A stretch of DNA of 40,414 nucleotides from NCBI GenBank assembly GCA_022760355.1, contig JALEGB010000049.1:1-40414 (forward strand). Direction: 5' to 3'. Shown piece by piece: positions 1-7,793 of this stretch; within the stretch, counting starts at the first letter, position 1, and every line of letters begins with the position of its first letter. This DNA comes from Neomegalonema sp. (lineage in GTDB: Bacteria > Pseudomonadota > Alphaproteobacteria > Rhodobacterales > Rhodobacteraceae). The notes under the pieces were generated by a model that was given only the letters and a program-made list of their open reading frames with translations, was not told where the DNA came from and did no database searches. Position numbers and translations under genes: made by a program.

Positions 1-62
1 GGCTTGACGGTGAGCCACACCGCCTGCGCCTCGATATTCTAGCCGACAAGCCCCTAAACCGG

Positions 63-104
63 GCTGACGGCGTCTGCTGAAGGGGTTTCGACCCTAAGGG
101 CGCA
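63..104 (+). repeat. Dispersed 42-bp intergenic repeat, copy A
   Basis: This segment matches, in reverse complement, the segment at 40314-40355 at 36 of 42 positions. A 19-bp core (78-96) is identical in both copies. The core can fold as a short GGGT/ACCC stem closed on a TTCG tetraloop. It lies downstream of argG, beyond the hairpin at 106-142. The sequence shows the repeat. Its function is unknown, and a REP-like dispersed element is the simplest reading. Confidence 0.75.
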
Positions 105-105
105 G

Positions 106-142
106 AACGCCAGCTCCCGACGCGGTTTTACGAGCTGGCGTT
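106..142 (-). terminator. Hairpin downstream of argG
   Basis: A perfect 11-bp inverted repeat (arms 106-116 and 132-142) encloses a 15-nt loop, starting 18 bp past the argG stop codon. It has no clear T-tract on the argG-sense strand, so it may be a transcript-end stabiliser or part of the neighbouring repeat and not a classical intrinsic terminator. Confidence 0.5.
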
Positions 143-159
143 GTGGCGGTGATGCGAAC

Positions 160-1383
160 TTATTCGCCCTGCCGCTTATTCCGCATCGCCAGCAGCCGCA
201 GCCGCAGGGCGTTAAGGCGGATAAAACCGTGCGCGTCCGCCTGATCATACGCGCCTGCGTCCTCCTCGAAGGTCACATGGCTTTCGGAGTACAGCGACTC
301 CTCTGACCAACGGCCGACCGTCTGCGCCGATCCCTTATAGAGCTTGACGCGGACCGTACCGCTCACATGCTCCTGGCTCTTATCGATCGCCGCTTGCAGC
401 ATCTCGCGCTCAGGGCTGAACCAGTAGCCATTGTAAATCAGCTCAGCATAGCGCGGCATCAGCTCATCTTTTAGATGGCCTGCGCCGCGATCAAGGGTGA
501 TCTGCTCGATGCCCCGATGCGCCTCCAGCAAGACAGTGCCGCCCGGTGTTTCATAGATCCCGCGGCTCTTCATGCCGACATAGCGGCCTTCCACCAGGTC
601 AAGCCGTCCAACGCCATGCTTGCCGCCCAGCTCATTGAGCTTGGTCAACAGCGCCGCTGGCGACAGCTTCTCGCCGTTGATGCTAACCGCATCGCCTTTT
701 TCGAAGCCGATTTCGATCAGCTCCGGCTCATTCGGCGCTTTCTCCGGATCAACGGTGCGCTGATATACGTAATCCGGCGCCTCTACCGCCGGATCTTCGA
801 GCACCTTGCCTTCGGACGATGTGTGCAGCAGATTCGCGTCAACCGAGAACGGCGCTTCGCCGCGCTTATCCTTCGGCACCGGCACCTGATGCTTTTCCGC
901 CCAATCAATCAGCTCGGTGCGCGAACTGAGATCCCAGTCGCGCCACGGGGCGATGACCTTGATGTCCGGCTCCAGCGCATAGGCCGCCAGCTCAAACCGC
1001 ACCTGATCATTGCCCTTACCGGTGGCGCCGTGGGCGATCGCGTCCGCGCCGGTTTCGCGCGCGATTTCGACCAGTCGTTTGGAGATCAGCGGCCGCGCGA
1101 TCGATGTGCCCAGCAGATAGAGCCCTTCATACACCGCATTGGCGCGGAACATCGGGAAGACGAAGTCGCGCACAAACTCTTCGCGGAGATCCTCGATGAA
1201 GATTTCCCGCACGCCCATCATCTCGGCTTTTTTGCGCGCCGGCTCCAGCTCCTCGCCCTGGCCGAGATCTGCGGTGAAGGTGACGACTTCGCAGCCGAGC
1301 TCCACTTGCAGCCATTTGAGGATGATTGAGGTGTCGAGGCCGCCGGAATAAGCGAGGACGACCTTCTTGGGCGCTTGTGACAT
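160..1383 (-). CDS. argG: Argininosuccinate synthase
   Basis: The enzyme condenses citrulline and aspartate with ATP to give argininosuccinate, the penultimate step of arginine synthesis, in the cytoplasm. The 407-residue length is normal for the family. The N-terminus has the ATP pyrophosphatase P-loop AYSGGLDTS (residues 11-19). [14 protein letters not shown] segment typical of the citrulline/aspartate site lies near residues 119-131. The ATG at 1383 follows an AAAGGTCC-like ribosome site and puts the P-loop at the usual distance from the N-terminus. The gene is divergent from gpt across 172 bp and stands alone with no other arginine gene nearby. Identification is essentially certain. Confidence 0.97.
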   Translation of the reverse strand: MSQAPKKVVLAYSGGLDTSIILKWLQVELGCEVVTFTADLGQGEELEPARKKAEMMGVREIFIEDLREEFVRDFVFPMFRANAVYEGLYLLGTSIARPLISKRLVEIARETGADAIAHGATGKGNDQVRFELAAYALEPDIKVIAPWRDWDLSSRTELIDWAEKHQVPVPKDKRGEAPFSVDANLLHTSSEGKVLEDPAVEAPDYVYQRTVDPEKAPNEPELIEIGFEKGDAVSINGEKLSPAALLTKLNELGGKHGVGRLDLVEGRYVGMKSRGIYETPGGTVLLEAHRGIEQITLDRGAGHLKDELMPRYAELIYNGYWFSPEREMLQAAIDKSQEHVSGTVRVKLYKGSAQTVGRWSEESLYSESHVTFEEDAGAYDQADAHGFIRLNALRLRLLAMRNKRQGE

Positions 1384-1555
1384 TGTCTGGACCTTTTACG
1401 GTGTCGTTTCGTCGTCTCTTAGGCGGGGATTGCGGCAATTGTCGAGATATTGCGCCGCGTCCAGTGCGCCCTTGCTTGCGGTTTATCGCGGAAGCGGCGA
1501 AGAGAAGCGCTAAAATTCGACGGCGCAGCGCCCGTCAGGCAGGAACTGAGATCCT
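1384..1555. promoter_or_regulatory. Divergent argG/gpt intergenic region
   Basis: These 172 bp must hold the promoters of both argG (-) and gpt (+). I could not pick out convincing -35/-10 boxes or an ArgR-like palindrome by eye. The gpt ribosome site is probably the AGGAA about 11 nt before its ATG. Confidence 0.4.
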
Positions 1556-2083
1556 ATGAGCAATCCGAACTCCCCGTCGCCCGATCGCCTTCCGCATGAA
1601 AAAGGTTTCCACGTTTCGTGGGATCAGCTGCATCGAGACAGCCGCGCGCTGGCGTGGCGGCTGGATCGCCATGGTCCCGGCGAGGGTGGCGCATGGCGCG
1701 CCGTTGTTGCAGTGACCCGCGGCGGCATGGCGCCGGCCTGCATCGTGGCGCGGGAGCTGGACATCCGGGTGGTCGATTGCATCGCAGTCAAATCCTATGA
1801 CCATCAGACCCAGGCGGACGCGATGGTGCTCAAGGCGCCGGATGCGGAGTTGATGCGGGATGGCGACGGGGTGATCGTTGTCGATGATCTGGTGGACACC
1901 GGACGGACGCTGGAGGTTGTGCGCGGCCTGTATCCGAAAGCGCATTTCGCGACCGTGTACGCCAAGCCAAAGGGGCGCGGCATCGTCGACACCTTTATCA
2001 CCGAGGTCAGCCAGGACACCTGGATTTTCTTCCCCTGGGATATGGCGCTACAATATGTAGAGCCATTCCGCGGTCAGGGGTAG
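1556..2083 (+). CDS. gpt: Xanthine-guanine phosphoribosyltransferase
   Basis: This enzyme transfers phosphoribose from PRPP to guanine, xanthine or hypoxanthine in purine salvage. The 175-residue protein is typical of alphaproteobacterial Gpt. The PRPP-binding motif [13 protein letters not shown] begins near residue 106, and the upstream [18 protein letters not shown] is the usual PPi-loop region. The C-terminal stretch with WIFFPWD is characteristic of Gpt and separates it from hypoxanthine-type Hpt enzymes. The ATG at 1556 gives an [18 protein letters not shown] start resembling known homologues. It is a single gene, convergent with the ceramidase-like gene downstream. Confidence 0.93.
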   Translation: MSNPNSPSPDRLPHEKGFHVSWDQLHRDSRALAWRLDRHGPGEGGAWRAVVAVTRGGMAPACIVARELDIRVVDCIAVKSYDHQTQADAMVLKAPDAELMRDGDGVIVVDDLVDTGRTLEVVRGLYPKAHFATVYAKPKGRGIVDTFITEVSQDTWIFFPWDMALQYVEPFRGQG

Positions 2084-2107
2084 CAGGCGCCGGCGCCCGT
2101 CGCGCAA

Positions 2108-2833
2108 TTAGGCGGCGCGGCGCGAGGGGGCGAGGCCGATCAAGGCGCTGGCGGTGAGATAGAGCGTCAAGGCGTTGAGAAGATGCCACAAGAAATGTAC
2201 GCCAAGCTTCACGTCGCCGATCGTCCAAACATCGCAAAGCGGTTTATCAACGGTGCGAAATGCGAGCGACGCCATGAACACGATCCCCGCCGCCGCGAGC
2301 CGACCGCCGGCGGCGCGGCGCTCAGGCTCCCGCGCAGCCGCGATCAACAGGGCGCCAGACCCCAGCAGCACCAGCAGCGCGGGACCATATCCAAACAACC
2401 CGCCGAGCGTCTGCCGCAGGAAGTGATCGGTAATGAGCCCGCGGAGTTGGAAAGAGGCGACCATCAAGCCGAAGAAGCCAGCCGCCGCGAGGAGCGACGC
2501 CCAGGCCGGCGCGCCGAAAGCACGCCGCGCAACCGCAAACACAGCGGTGAGCATGAACAGAAAAATCGGCAGCACGTCCGCTAAGCCGGTCCAGCGCACC
2601 GCCAGCGTGTGGAATAGAAAACTGCCGATTCCGATCACCACAATCAGCGCCGCGAGCAGCCAGGACAGCATTTCCTGCGGCCGACCGCCAGAGCGCGCAT
2701 CCCGCCAGAGCAGCGCCAGCAGCGCAATCCCCGCGACGATAAACGCGCCATTCGTGACGGCGTTCAACGGCTCGGCCCAGAAATCGGGGCGGCCGGCGCG
2801 CTCACAATAGCCGGCGAGTACCTTTTCCCACAT
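2108..2833 (-). CDS. Ceramidase-family (CREST) integral membrane hydrolase
   Basis: The 241-residue protein has about seven hydrophobic segments and the layout of the alkaline ceramidase/CREST family, whose members are predicted zinc-dependent membrane amidases. Family-like signatures are visible: YCER followed by FWAEPLNAVTN at the N-terminus, GIGSFLFHT in the second helix region, an Asp in LADVLPI, and HFLWHLLNA near the C-terminus, which carries the two His expected at the metal site. An upstream in-frame extension would overlap the next gene, so I chose the ATG at 2833, preceded by a G-rich site. It lies 17 bp downstream of the CPBP-like gene, so the two are probably co-transcribed. The natural substrate is unknown; a lipid amide is an inference from the family. 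Confidence 0.82.
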   Translation of the reverse strand: MWEKVLAGYCERAGRPDFWAEPLNAVTNGAFIVAGIALLALLWRDARSGGRPQEMLSWLLAALIVVIGIGSFLFHTLAVRWTGLADVLPIFLFMLTAVFAVARRAFGAPAWASLLAAAGFFGLMVASFQLRGLITDHFLRQTLGGLFGYGPALLVLLGSGALLIAAAREPERRAAGGRLAAAGIVFMASLAFRTVDKPLCDVWTIGDVKLGVHFLWHLLNALTLYLTASALIGLAPSRRAA

Positions 2834-2850
2834 CTTCTGCCCCCGTTCGC

Positions 2851-3525
2851 TCAGCGCGGGATCGCGCCATGGAAGAAATAGAGCCCGAGCCCAATCGTAA
2901 AGATCAGCTGTCCGCCGATCGCGTGGAGCAGCCAGGCAAGCGGGAATGACCGTTTCTCGACATACGCGTAGGCGAAAAAGAAATTGCCCAGGAATGTCAG
3001 CGCCACCGCCGGCCAGTTCCAGTAGAAGAGGTGCGCGAGCCCGAACAGGACGCTGTTGACGCCAATCGCCACCCATTTGTTTGGAAAGAGATGTCCGTAA
3101 CGTTCAAAAAACAGCGGACGGAATATCAGCTCCTGCGGCGTCACCAGCACGATTGGATAGGCGATCATAACGAACAGCCAGAAGCGGGTGTTGTTCAACA
3201 TGAAGCTGAAAAAGCTGTGCGGTGTCATGATCCAGACAATCGCGGCGATTACGGCCGCGGAGCCGACTGTGAAGGCGAGGATCATCCGCCAGTGACGCAG
3301 CACCGAACCGGTGAACAGCGTGCGCCACTTAAAGCGGCGGGTGATCAGCAGCAGGCCAACGCCCACCAGCCCGAGGCCGAGCAAGGTCGGCCGAAACTGG
3401 CTGGGCTCCATCACCAGCGCCATCGCCAACGGCGCGCCGACGAACAATAGAATGAGTTCCGACCAGCGGCGAATTTGCTCGCGCAGGCGGGGCGTCTGGC
3501 GCTCGAACATCGTCGCGTCGCTCAT
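2851..3525 (-). CDS. CPBP-like intramembrane protease family protein
   Basis: The 224-residue protein is strongly hydrophobic and matches the CPBP (CAAX protease and bacteriocin-processing) layout. Motif 1 is present as QELIFR (Q131, E132, R136) in place of the usual EExxxR. Motif 2 is FGLAH (F161, H165). The third motif appears as H201 within HAIGG, without the usual Asn/Asp. The catalytic-type Glu132, Arg136, His165 and His201 are retained, but the first Glu is Gln, so proteolytic activity is uncertain. The ATG at 3525 has a good AGGAGC site. It precedes the ceramidase-like gene by 17 bp in an apparent two-gene membrane operon. Confidence 0.75.
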   Translation of the reverse strand: MSDATMFERQTPRLREQIRRWSELILLFVGAPLAMALVMEPSQFRPTLLGLGLVGVGLLLITRRFKWRTLFTGSVLRHWRMILAFTVGSAAVIAAIVWIMTPHSFFSFMLNNTRFWLFVMIAYPIVLVTPQELIFRPLFFERYGHLFPNKWVAIGVNSVLFGLAHLFYWNWPAVALTFLGNFFFAYAYVEKRSFPLAWLLHAIGGQLIFTIGLGLYFFHGAIPR

Positions 3526-3764
3526 CTTGCGCTCCTATTCACCACACTGGCGGATTACAGCGTTCATGCTTCTCCAGCCACGCGCAAGTGAGGCCGCCGG
3601 GCTTCGGGGACAAGTCGAGACGGCGAAATTAACAGTTTTTTAAGGGCGACGCGGATGACGGCCGCGCCCGCCTGCGCTACCCATCGCGTGGGGGCTTGAT
3701 CCTGCCTGCGCCGGACGATCGGTTGGCAGGGGGACATTTTCGGCAAGGGAAGGTTGGTGGTCCA

Positions 3765-4727
3765 ATGTTGGGACGCGCCATAATTGAACATCGGGACTTT
3801 TGGCGGACGTTAGCGCCGTTCGCCGCCGCAGCGATGTTGGCGTGCGGCTTCGGTTTGAGCCTTGGCGATCCACGGTTGCCGCGAGCATCGGCGGAAGGCG
3901 GCATGGCCGCGATCGCATCCGCGGCGCTTGGACCCGTCGGCGCAGCGGCGCCCTATGCGCCGCCGGTCGCCAGCTTGGCTGGCGTCGCCGGCGTGCCCTT
4001 TCGCGCGGGCGCGGCGATTGACGAAAGTTATCGCCTCGCCTTCGCGGAATGCGATCGTCGCAATGTGTTTCGCGGCCACCGGCTTGACGGCAAACCCTGC
4101 ACATCCGAGCCCAGCCGCTTCGCCGCCTTTGTCCGCCTGAAGGGCGGCGCGGTGTATATGCAGGCTCATCTTGGGCTGGATTTAGCGGGCTCCCATGCGG
4201 CATGTGATGGGAAGCCGAGCGACGGATGCTCGTCTTTTTTTGACTTCGCGTCCGCCCCGAGCGCCGCTTATGACGATCTTGGCGCACACTGGCGGGAGTT
4301 GTTCCCAGTTTCGGACAAAATCGCGTTGGTTTCTGTGCCGCTTCGGGCCGGGCCAGACGCAGGCGCTGCGACTTGGGCCGGATCGCGCGCATTTGCGGAT
4401 GCGTCGGGCGTCTCGATCGGCGATATCGGCGTGGTGATCTATCGAGATCGGATTGTCCCGGTCATGGTGTCGAACGCCGCGCCGCGCTACCGGGCGCTGG
4501 CCGGATCGCTGGGTCTGTTCGATGCGATCGGCGTAACTCGCTGTCGCAAACGGCTGGCCTCGGACCATACGCTGTGCGCCGAACCGAAGGAATATGGGCT
4601 TGGCGCGCCCGTAATCGCCGTTCTTTTTCCAAAATCGGCGCTGAAGGGCCTGACTCCGAGCAATATCGCCGATCGGGTCGCCGCGGCTGCGCTGGAGCGT
4701 TTCGCAGCGCTTCGAAAAGACGGTTAA
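3765..4727 (+). CDS. Exported GH75 (chitosanase)-like protein, catalytic residues apparently lost
   Basis: The 320-residue protein has an N-terminal hydrophobic segment (about residues 17-34), then an Ala-rich linker and a Cys-containing globular domain. Cysteines 96, 112, 147, 155, 260 and 271 suggest disulfides and a periplasmic or extracellular location. The segment IGDIGVVIYRDRIVPVMVSN to LFDAIG (residues 218-256) aligns without gaps, from memory, to the GH75 core GDxAVV...VGDIGP...GEGSxALAEALG. The general-acid/base Asp and Glu of the family correspond to Asn237 and Ala246 here. No enzyme activity is therefore claimed. The ATG at 3765 was chosen over an in-frame ATG at 3696 because it is followed directly by the signal-like segment and preceded by AAGG/GTGG. 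It is monocistronic, upstream of an XRE regulator. The family assignment is tentative. Confidence 0.55.
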   Translation: MLGRAIIEHRDFWRTLAPFAAAAMLACGFGLSLGDPRLPRASAEGGMAAIASAALGPVGAAAPYAPPVASLAGVAGVPFRAGAAIDESYRLAFAECDRRNVFRGHRLDGKPCTSEPSRFAAFVRLKGGAVYMQAHLGLDLAGSHAACDGKPSDGCSSFFDFASAPSAAYDDLGAHWRELFPVSDKIALVSVPLRAGPDAGAATWAGSRAFADASGVSIGDIGVVIYRDRIVPVMVSNAAPRYRALAGSLGLFDAIGVTRCRKRLASDHTLCAEPKEYGLGAPVIAVLFPKSALKGLTPSNIADRVAAAALERFAALRKDG

Positions 4728-4788
4728 GCCGTTCGGCCCAGAACTTGCTGGTGCTCCGTCGCGTGCGAATCGCGAAAAGGAGCACCCT

Positions 4789-5217
4789 ATGGCGAGCGAA
4801 AATGATGCGCTGCTCGGCCGCAGATTGCGGCGTCGGCGCTGGATGCTGGGTCTGACCCAATCTCAAGTGGCTGAGCGGGTCGGCATTAAGTTTCAACAAA
4901 TTCAGAAATACGAATCGGGTCAAAACCGCATCAGCGCCAGCCGGCTGTGGGACCTGTCGGTCGCGCTCGATGCGCCTGTGTCGTATTTCTATGAGGATAT
5001 TGCGAGCAACGCCGAAGGCGGCGCGGGCGAAGGCGACCCGTGGACCAACGACGCGCATGCTCGTGAATCGGCCGATCTTCTGCGGGCGTATTACGGTATT
5101 TCCGAAGATGCGCGTCGTCGCCTCTTTGAGCTGATCCGGACGCTGGGCGCTCAGCCAACTGCGCCCGAGGCGGACGACAAAGGCGCGCCGTCGAGCCATC
5201 GGGTCGTCGGCCGCTGA
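4789..5217 (+). CDS. XRE-family helix-turn-helix transcriptional regulator
   Basis: The 142-residue protein has a helix-turn-helix of the Cro/C1 type in the N-terminal half (about residues 9-65), with LGLTQSQVAERVGIKFQQIQ as the recognition region, KYESGQNRIS following, and the LWDLSVALDAPVSYFYED extension. This type, with a short acidic or helical C-terminal tail, is very common in alphaproteobacteria and usually chromosomal. An excellent AAAAGGAGCA site precedes the ATG at 4789. The gene lies 61 bp after the GH75-like gene and 196 bp before hisN. Its targets are unknown, and neither neighbour is an obvious partner. Confidence 0.85.
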   Translation: MASENDALLGRRLRRRRWMLGLTQSQVAERVGIKFQQIQKYESGQNRISASRLWDLSVALDAPVSYFYEDIASNAEGGAGEGDPWTNDAHARESADLLRAYYGISEDARRRLFELIRTLGAQPTAPEADDKGAPSSHRVVGR

Positions 5218-5286
5218 GCCAACCGCCCACCAGGCGCAAAACGCTTGGTTGGATGGCGCCTCTTTCGCGCGCCGCGTCGGCGCCCT

Positions 5287-5324
5287 ACAACGTGGTTTCT
5301 GTTTCAACAGCAAGATCACGTTGT
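5287..5324. promoter_or_regulatory. Nested dyad upstream of hisN
   Basis: An 8-bp perfect outer inverted repeat (ACAACGTG at 5287-5294, CACGTTGT at 5317-5324) encloses a second perfect dyad, CTGTT-TC-AACAG (5299-5310). It lies about 90 bp before the hisN start and 70 bp after the XRE gene stop. It could be an operator, a terminator-like hairpin for the XRE gene, or a leader structure. There is no T-tract after it. Confidence 0.4.
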
Positions 5325-5413
5325 GGGCTTCCGTTTTGACGCGCGCGGATCGAGGCCGCCGCGTCTGCTGCGCGACGAGCCTGGGCGTGGTCGCCGCGTA
5401 GTAAAGGACGCCC

Positions 5414-6259
5414 ATGACTGACGCTGCACCTTTGAGCGCGCCGGAAGCGCCGCGCGCATTCGCGTCTGACGCCGACGCAGCGCTGATCCAACGCTTAGCC
5501 GATACGGCGCGTTCGGCGATCCTCCCCTATTTTCGCAAGGCGGGCGCTGCGATCGCCAATAAGGACGATCGGGGCGGCTTCGATCCGGTGACCGAGGCCG
5601 ACAAGGCTGCGGAAGCGGCTATTCGCGAAATACTGGAGCGCGAGCGGCCTGAGGACGGCGTTCTTGGCGAGGAGTTCGCCGATCGTCCGAGCGAGTCGGG
5701 GCGCGTGTGGGTTCTCGATCCGATCGACGGCACCCGCGCCTTTATGTGTGGGTTGGTGAATTGGGGGGTGCTTATCGCCCTGAACGTCGGCGGGCGAGCC
5801 GTGCTTGGCGCGCTCGACCAGCCCTATCTTCGCGAGCGGTTTGTTGGGCGGCTTGGCGAGGCGCCCGTCGCGACCTTGACCCGAGACGGCGAAAGCCGGG
5901 CGCTCCGCACGCGCCCCTGCGCTGCGCTTGAGCAAGCGACGCTGTTTACAACGGCGCCGGAACTGTTCGCGCCTGGTGCGGAGGCCGAGGGGTTCGGACG
6001 CGTCGCCGCGTCGGCGCAGCTGGTTCGATATGGCACAGATTGCTACGGATATGCGATGGTCGCCGCGGGCTGCGCGGATCTTGTGGTCGAAGCGGGGCTG
6101 CGCCCCTATGACGTTCAGGCGCTGGCGCCGTTGCTGGAGGCGGCTGGCGGCGTGATGACATGCTGGGACGGCGGCCGCCCCGAACAAGGCGGCCGGATCA
6201 TCGCAGCGGGCGATCCAGCGCTTCACCACGCTGCGTTGGAGCTGTTGAACCGAAGCTGA
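5414..6259 (+). CDS. hisN: Inositol-monophosphatase-family phosphatase, probable histidinol-phosphatase
   Basis: The 281-residue protein belongs to the Mg-dependent, lithium-sensitive phosphatase superfamily. Metal ligands are visible as Glu86-Glu87 in GEEF, the signature VLDPIDGTRAF (Asp102, Asp105, Thr107) and a C-terminal PYDVQALAPLLEAAGG containing the last Asp. WVLDPIDGTRAFMCGLVNWG is close to the HisN subgroup that dephosphorylates histidinol phosphate in many alphaproteobacteria, whereas SuhB or CysQ differ around this motif. The ATG at 5414 follows AAAGGA. It is convergent with the hydrolase gene, with only 11 bp between them. The substrate is inferred from the subgroup-like motif; inositol or another sugar phosphate is the alternative. 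Confidence 0.82.
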   Translation: MTDAAPLSAPEAPRAFASDADAALIQRLADTARSAILPYFRKAGAAIANKDDRGGFDPVTEADKAAEAAIREILERERPEDGVLGEEFADRPSESGRVWVLDPIDGTRAFMCGLVNWGVLIALNVGGRAVLGALDQPYLRERFVGRLGEAPVATLTRDGESRALRTRPCAALEQATLFTTAPELFAPGAEAEGFGRVAASAQLVRYGTDCYGYAMVAAGCADLVVEAGLRPYDVQALAPLLEAAGGVMTCWDGGRPEQGGRIIAAGDPALHHAALELLNRS

Positions 6260-6270
6260 CGCCTTGGCGG

Positions 6271-7254
6271 CTAAAGATCATTCTTCTCAAGAAATTCGGC
6301 GACGGCGGTCCAAATTTTTTCACGCAAAACCGGCGTCTCAATAAAGGGTTCGTGCCGAGCCTTCGGCAGCGGCAGCACTTCGCCGCCCGGAATCGCGTCG
6401 AGGAATGTTCGAGCCGCCGCATTATCGACCACCGTGTCGTCATCGCCAAGTATGGCGAGCGCCGGCGTGCTCGTTGGCCTCAGGCTGCGCATCGCGTACA
6501 GGGCGGCGTTCAGCCAGCTCCAGGTCGCGGCGCCGAGCGCGAGTTCAGGATATTGATCCAAGAAGCGGGCGTAGAGGTTGAACTGATCCTCATCTGAGGT
6601 CAGCACATTATCTTCAAACCCAAGATCTGCGGCCGTTTCATCTTCGACGCCAGGCACATAGAAGCGGCCGCGCCCGGCCATTCCGCTCAGCCGGCATGCG
6701 AGGCGCATCGCCAGATGGCGCATTGGGCCGCCGCTCAGCCGGAACATCGGCGCGCTGTAGACGACCGCTGAAAACTTCACTGGCGGGGAGGAGGCGTCCG
6801 GCCCTTTTTTCACCTTCTTCGCCTGCCGCATCAGCGCGCGCGCGCCGATTGCGCCGCCCATGCTGTGGGCGACCATGATCCAGGGCGCTTTATCCGCCGC
6901 TGGGGCGCCCTGCTCCCGCAGAGCGTTCATCGCGATGTCGAGATCTTTTTGATACTCGGCGAAATCCTCAACAAACCCCTTGCGAGGATCCTCAAGCGCA
7001 CGGGTGGATAGACCCTGACCGCGCCAATCCACCGCGCCGACGCTGAAGCCGAGATCACGCAGTTGGCTGATAACGCCGTAATATTTCTCAATAAATTCCG
7101 TCCTGCCCTGCAGAATCAGCGCGAAACCACGTCCGATCCCCGGCCAGTACGCGACTCTCAATCGCTTCTCATCATCCGTGTTGACGAAAAACGCGCGGCC
7201 GCCGGAGGGCGCCGCCGCTCCGTCGACCGAATAAAGCGGCGCCCCCTGTGTCAT
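6271..7254 (-). CDS. Alpha/beta hydrolase, lysophospholipase-like
   Basis: The 327-residue serine hydrolase resembles the PldB/monoacylglycerol-lipase group. The nucleophile elbow is AHSMGG (Ser131), the oxyanion region is LILQGRTEFIEKYY (about 46-59), the acid lies in GDDD (271-273) and the base is His301 in KARHEPF. The VDWRGQGLS stretch near residue 75 is typical of lysophospholipase-type enzymes. There is no signal peptide, so it is probably cytosolic or membrane-peripheral. Its ATG lies 3 bp after the SCP2 gene stop, so the two genes are very likely one operon. The pairing with a lipid-binding protein suggests a lipid substrate. Confidence 0.88.
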   Translation of the reverse strand: MTQGAPLYSVDGAAAPSGGRAFFVNTDDEKRLRVAYWPGIGRGFALILQGRTEFIEKYYGVISQLRDLGFSVGAVDWRGQGLSTRALEDPRKGFVEDFAEYQKDLDIAMNALREQGAPAADKAPWIMVAHSMGGAIGARALMRQAKKVKKGPDASSPPVKFSAVVYSAPMFRLSGGPMRHLAMRLACRLSGMAGRGRFYVPGVEDETAADLGFEDNVLTSDEDQFNLYARFLDQYPELALGAATWSWLNAALYAMRSLRPTSTPALAILGDDDTVVDNAAARTFLDAIPGGEVLPLPKARHEPFIETPVLREKIWTAVAEFLEKNDL

Positions 7255-7257
7255 CGC

Positions 7258-7560
7258 TTAGGCGAGCATCTGGGCCAGTTTCATGGCGAAGCCCATATCG
7301 CCGTCGATCTTCAGCTTGCCGCTCATATAGGCGGCGGTCGGGTCGATCTCGCCCTTCATCAGATCCGCCAGCAGCTCCGCTTCAGCGGAGATCGTGACGT
7401 CAGCGTCGCCATCGCCGGCTGCGATGGAGGGCGGCATTTGCGAGCCGTCGACGATGACGGCGCCCTGGCCCTCGATCTCAAACTTCGCTTTGCCGCCAAG
7501 ATCTGCGTCGCCGAGTTTTTCCTTCAGCGCGGCGATCGCCGTTTCAATAACGTCACTCAT
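7258..7560 (-). CDS. SCP2 sterol-carrier domain protein
   Basis: The 100-residue protein is a stand-alone SCP2 domain, a small fold with a hydrophobic tunnel that binds acyl chains or sterol-like lipids. The pattern GGKAKFEIEGQGAVIVDGSQ, then DADVTISAEAELLADLMKGEIDPTAAYMSGKLKIDGDMGFAMKLAQML across the length, is the family's classic core. A strong GGAGGA ribosome site precedes the ATG at 7560. It is the first gene of an operon with the lysophospholipase-like hydrolase, to which it may present or from which it may receive lipid. Confidence 0.9.
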   Translation of the reverse strand: MSDVIETAIAALKEKLGDADLGGKAKFEIEGQGAVIVDGSQMPPSIAAGDGDADVTISAEAELLADLMKGEIDPTAAYMSGKLKIDGDMGFAMKLAQMLA

Positions 7561-7793
7561 TTCAGTCCTCCGAACGTCCGGTTCGTCTGCGGCGGCGCAG
7601 CGCCTGGGCGGTTTGGCCCGACGGGCTGACGGCGTTTGCGCCTCCGTATCTGCGCCGCTGAGCGGATGCTTCGGCGTTTGCCGATGCGATGTCCATCGTA
7701 AATCAATCGAACGCCCCTATTTGACCATTGTTAGGCGATCCGCTCTGATGCGGCCAGCCCGGCTCGACCATGTGAGCGATAAAGGAGCTTTTT

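Noticed and set aside
475-1329. 284-codon open frame antisense to argG
   Set aside because: It lies wholly within argG on the other strand, has no recognisable domain, and is explained by the high GC content.
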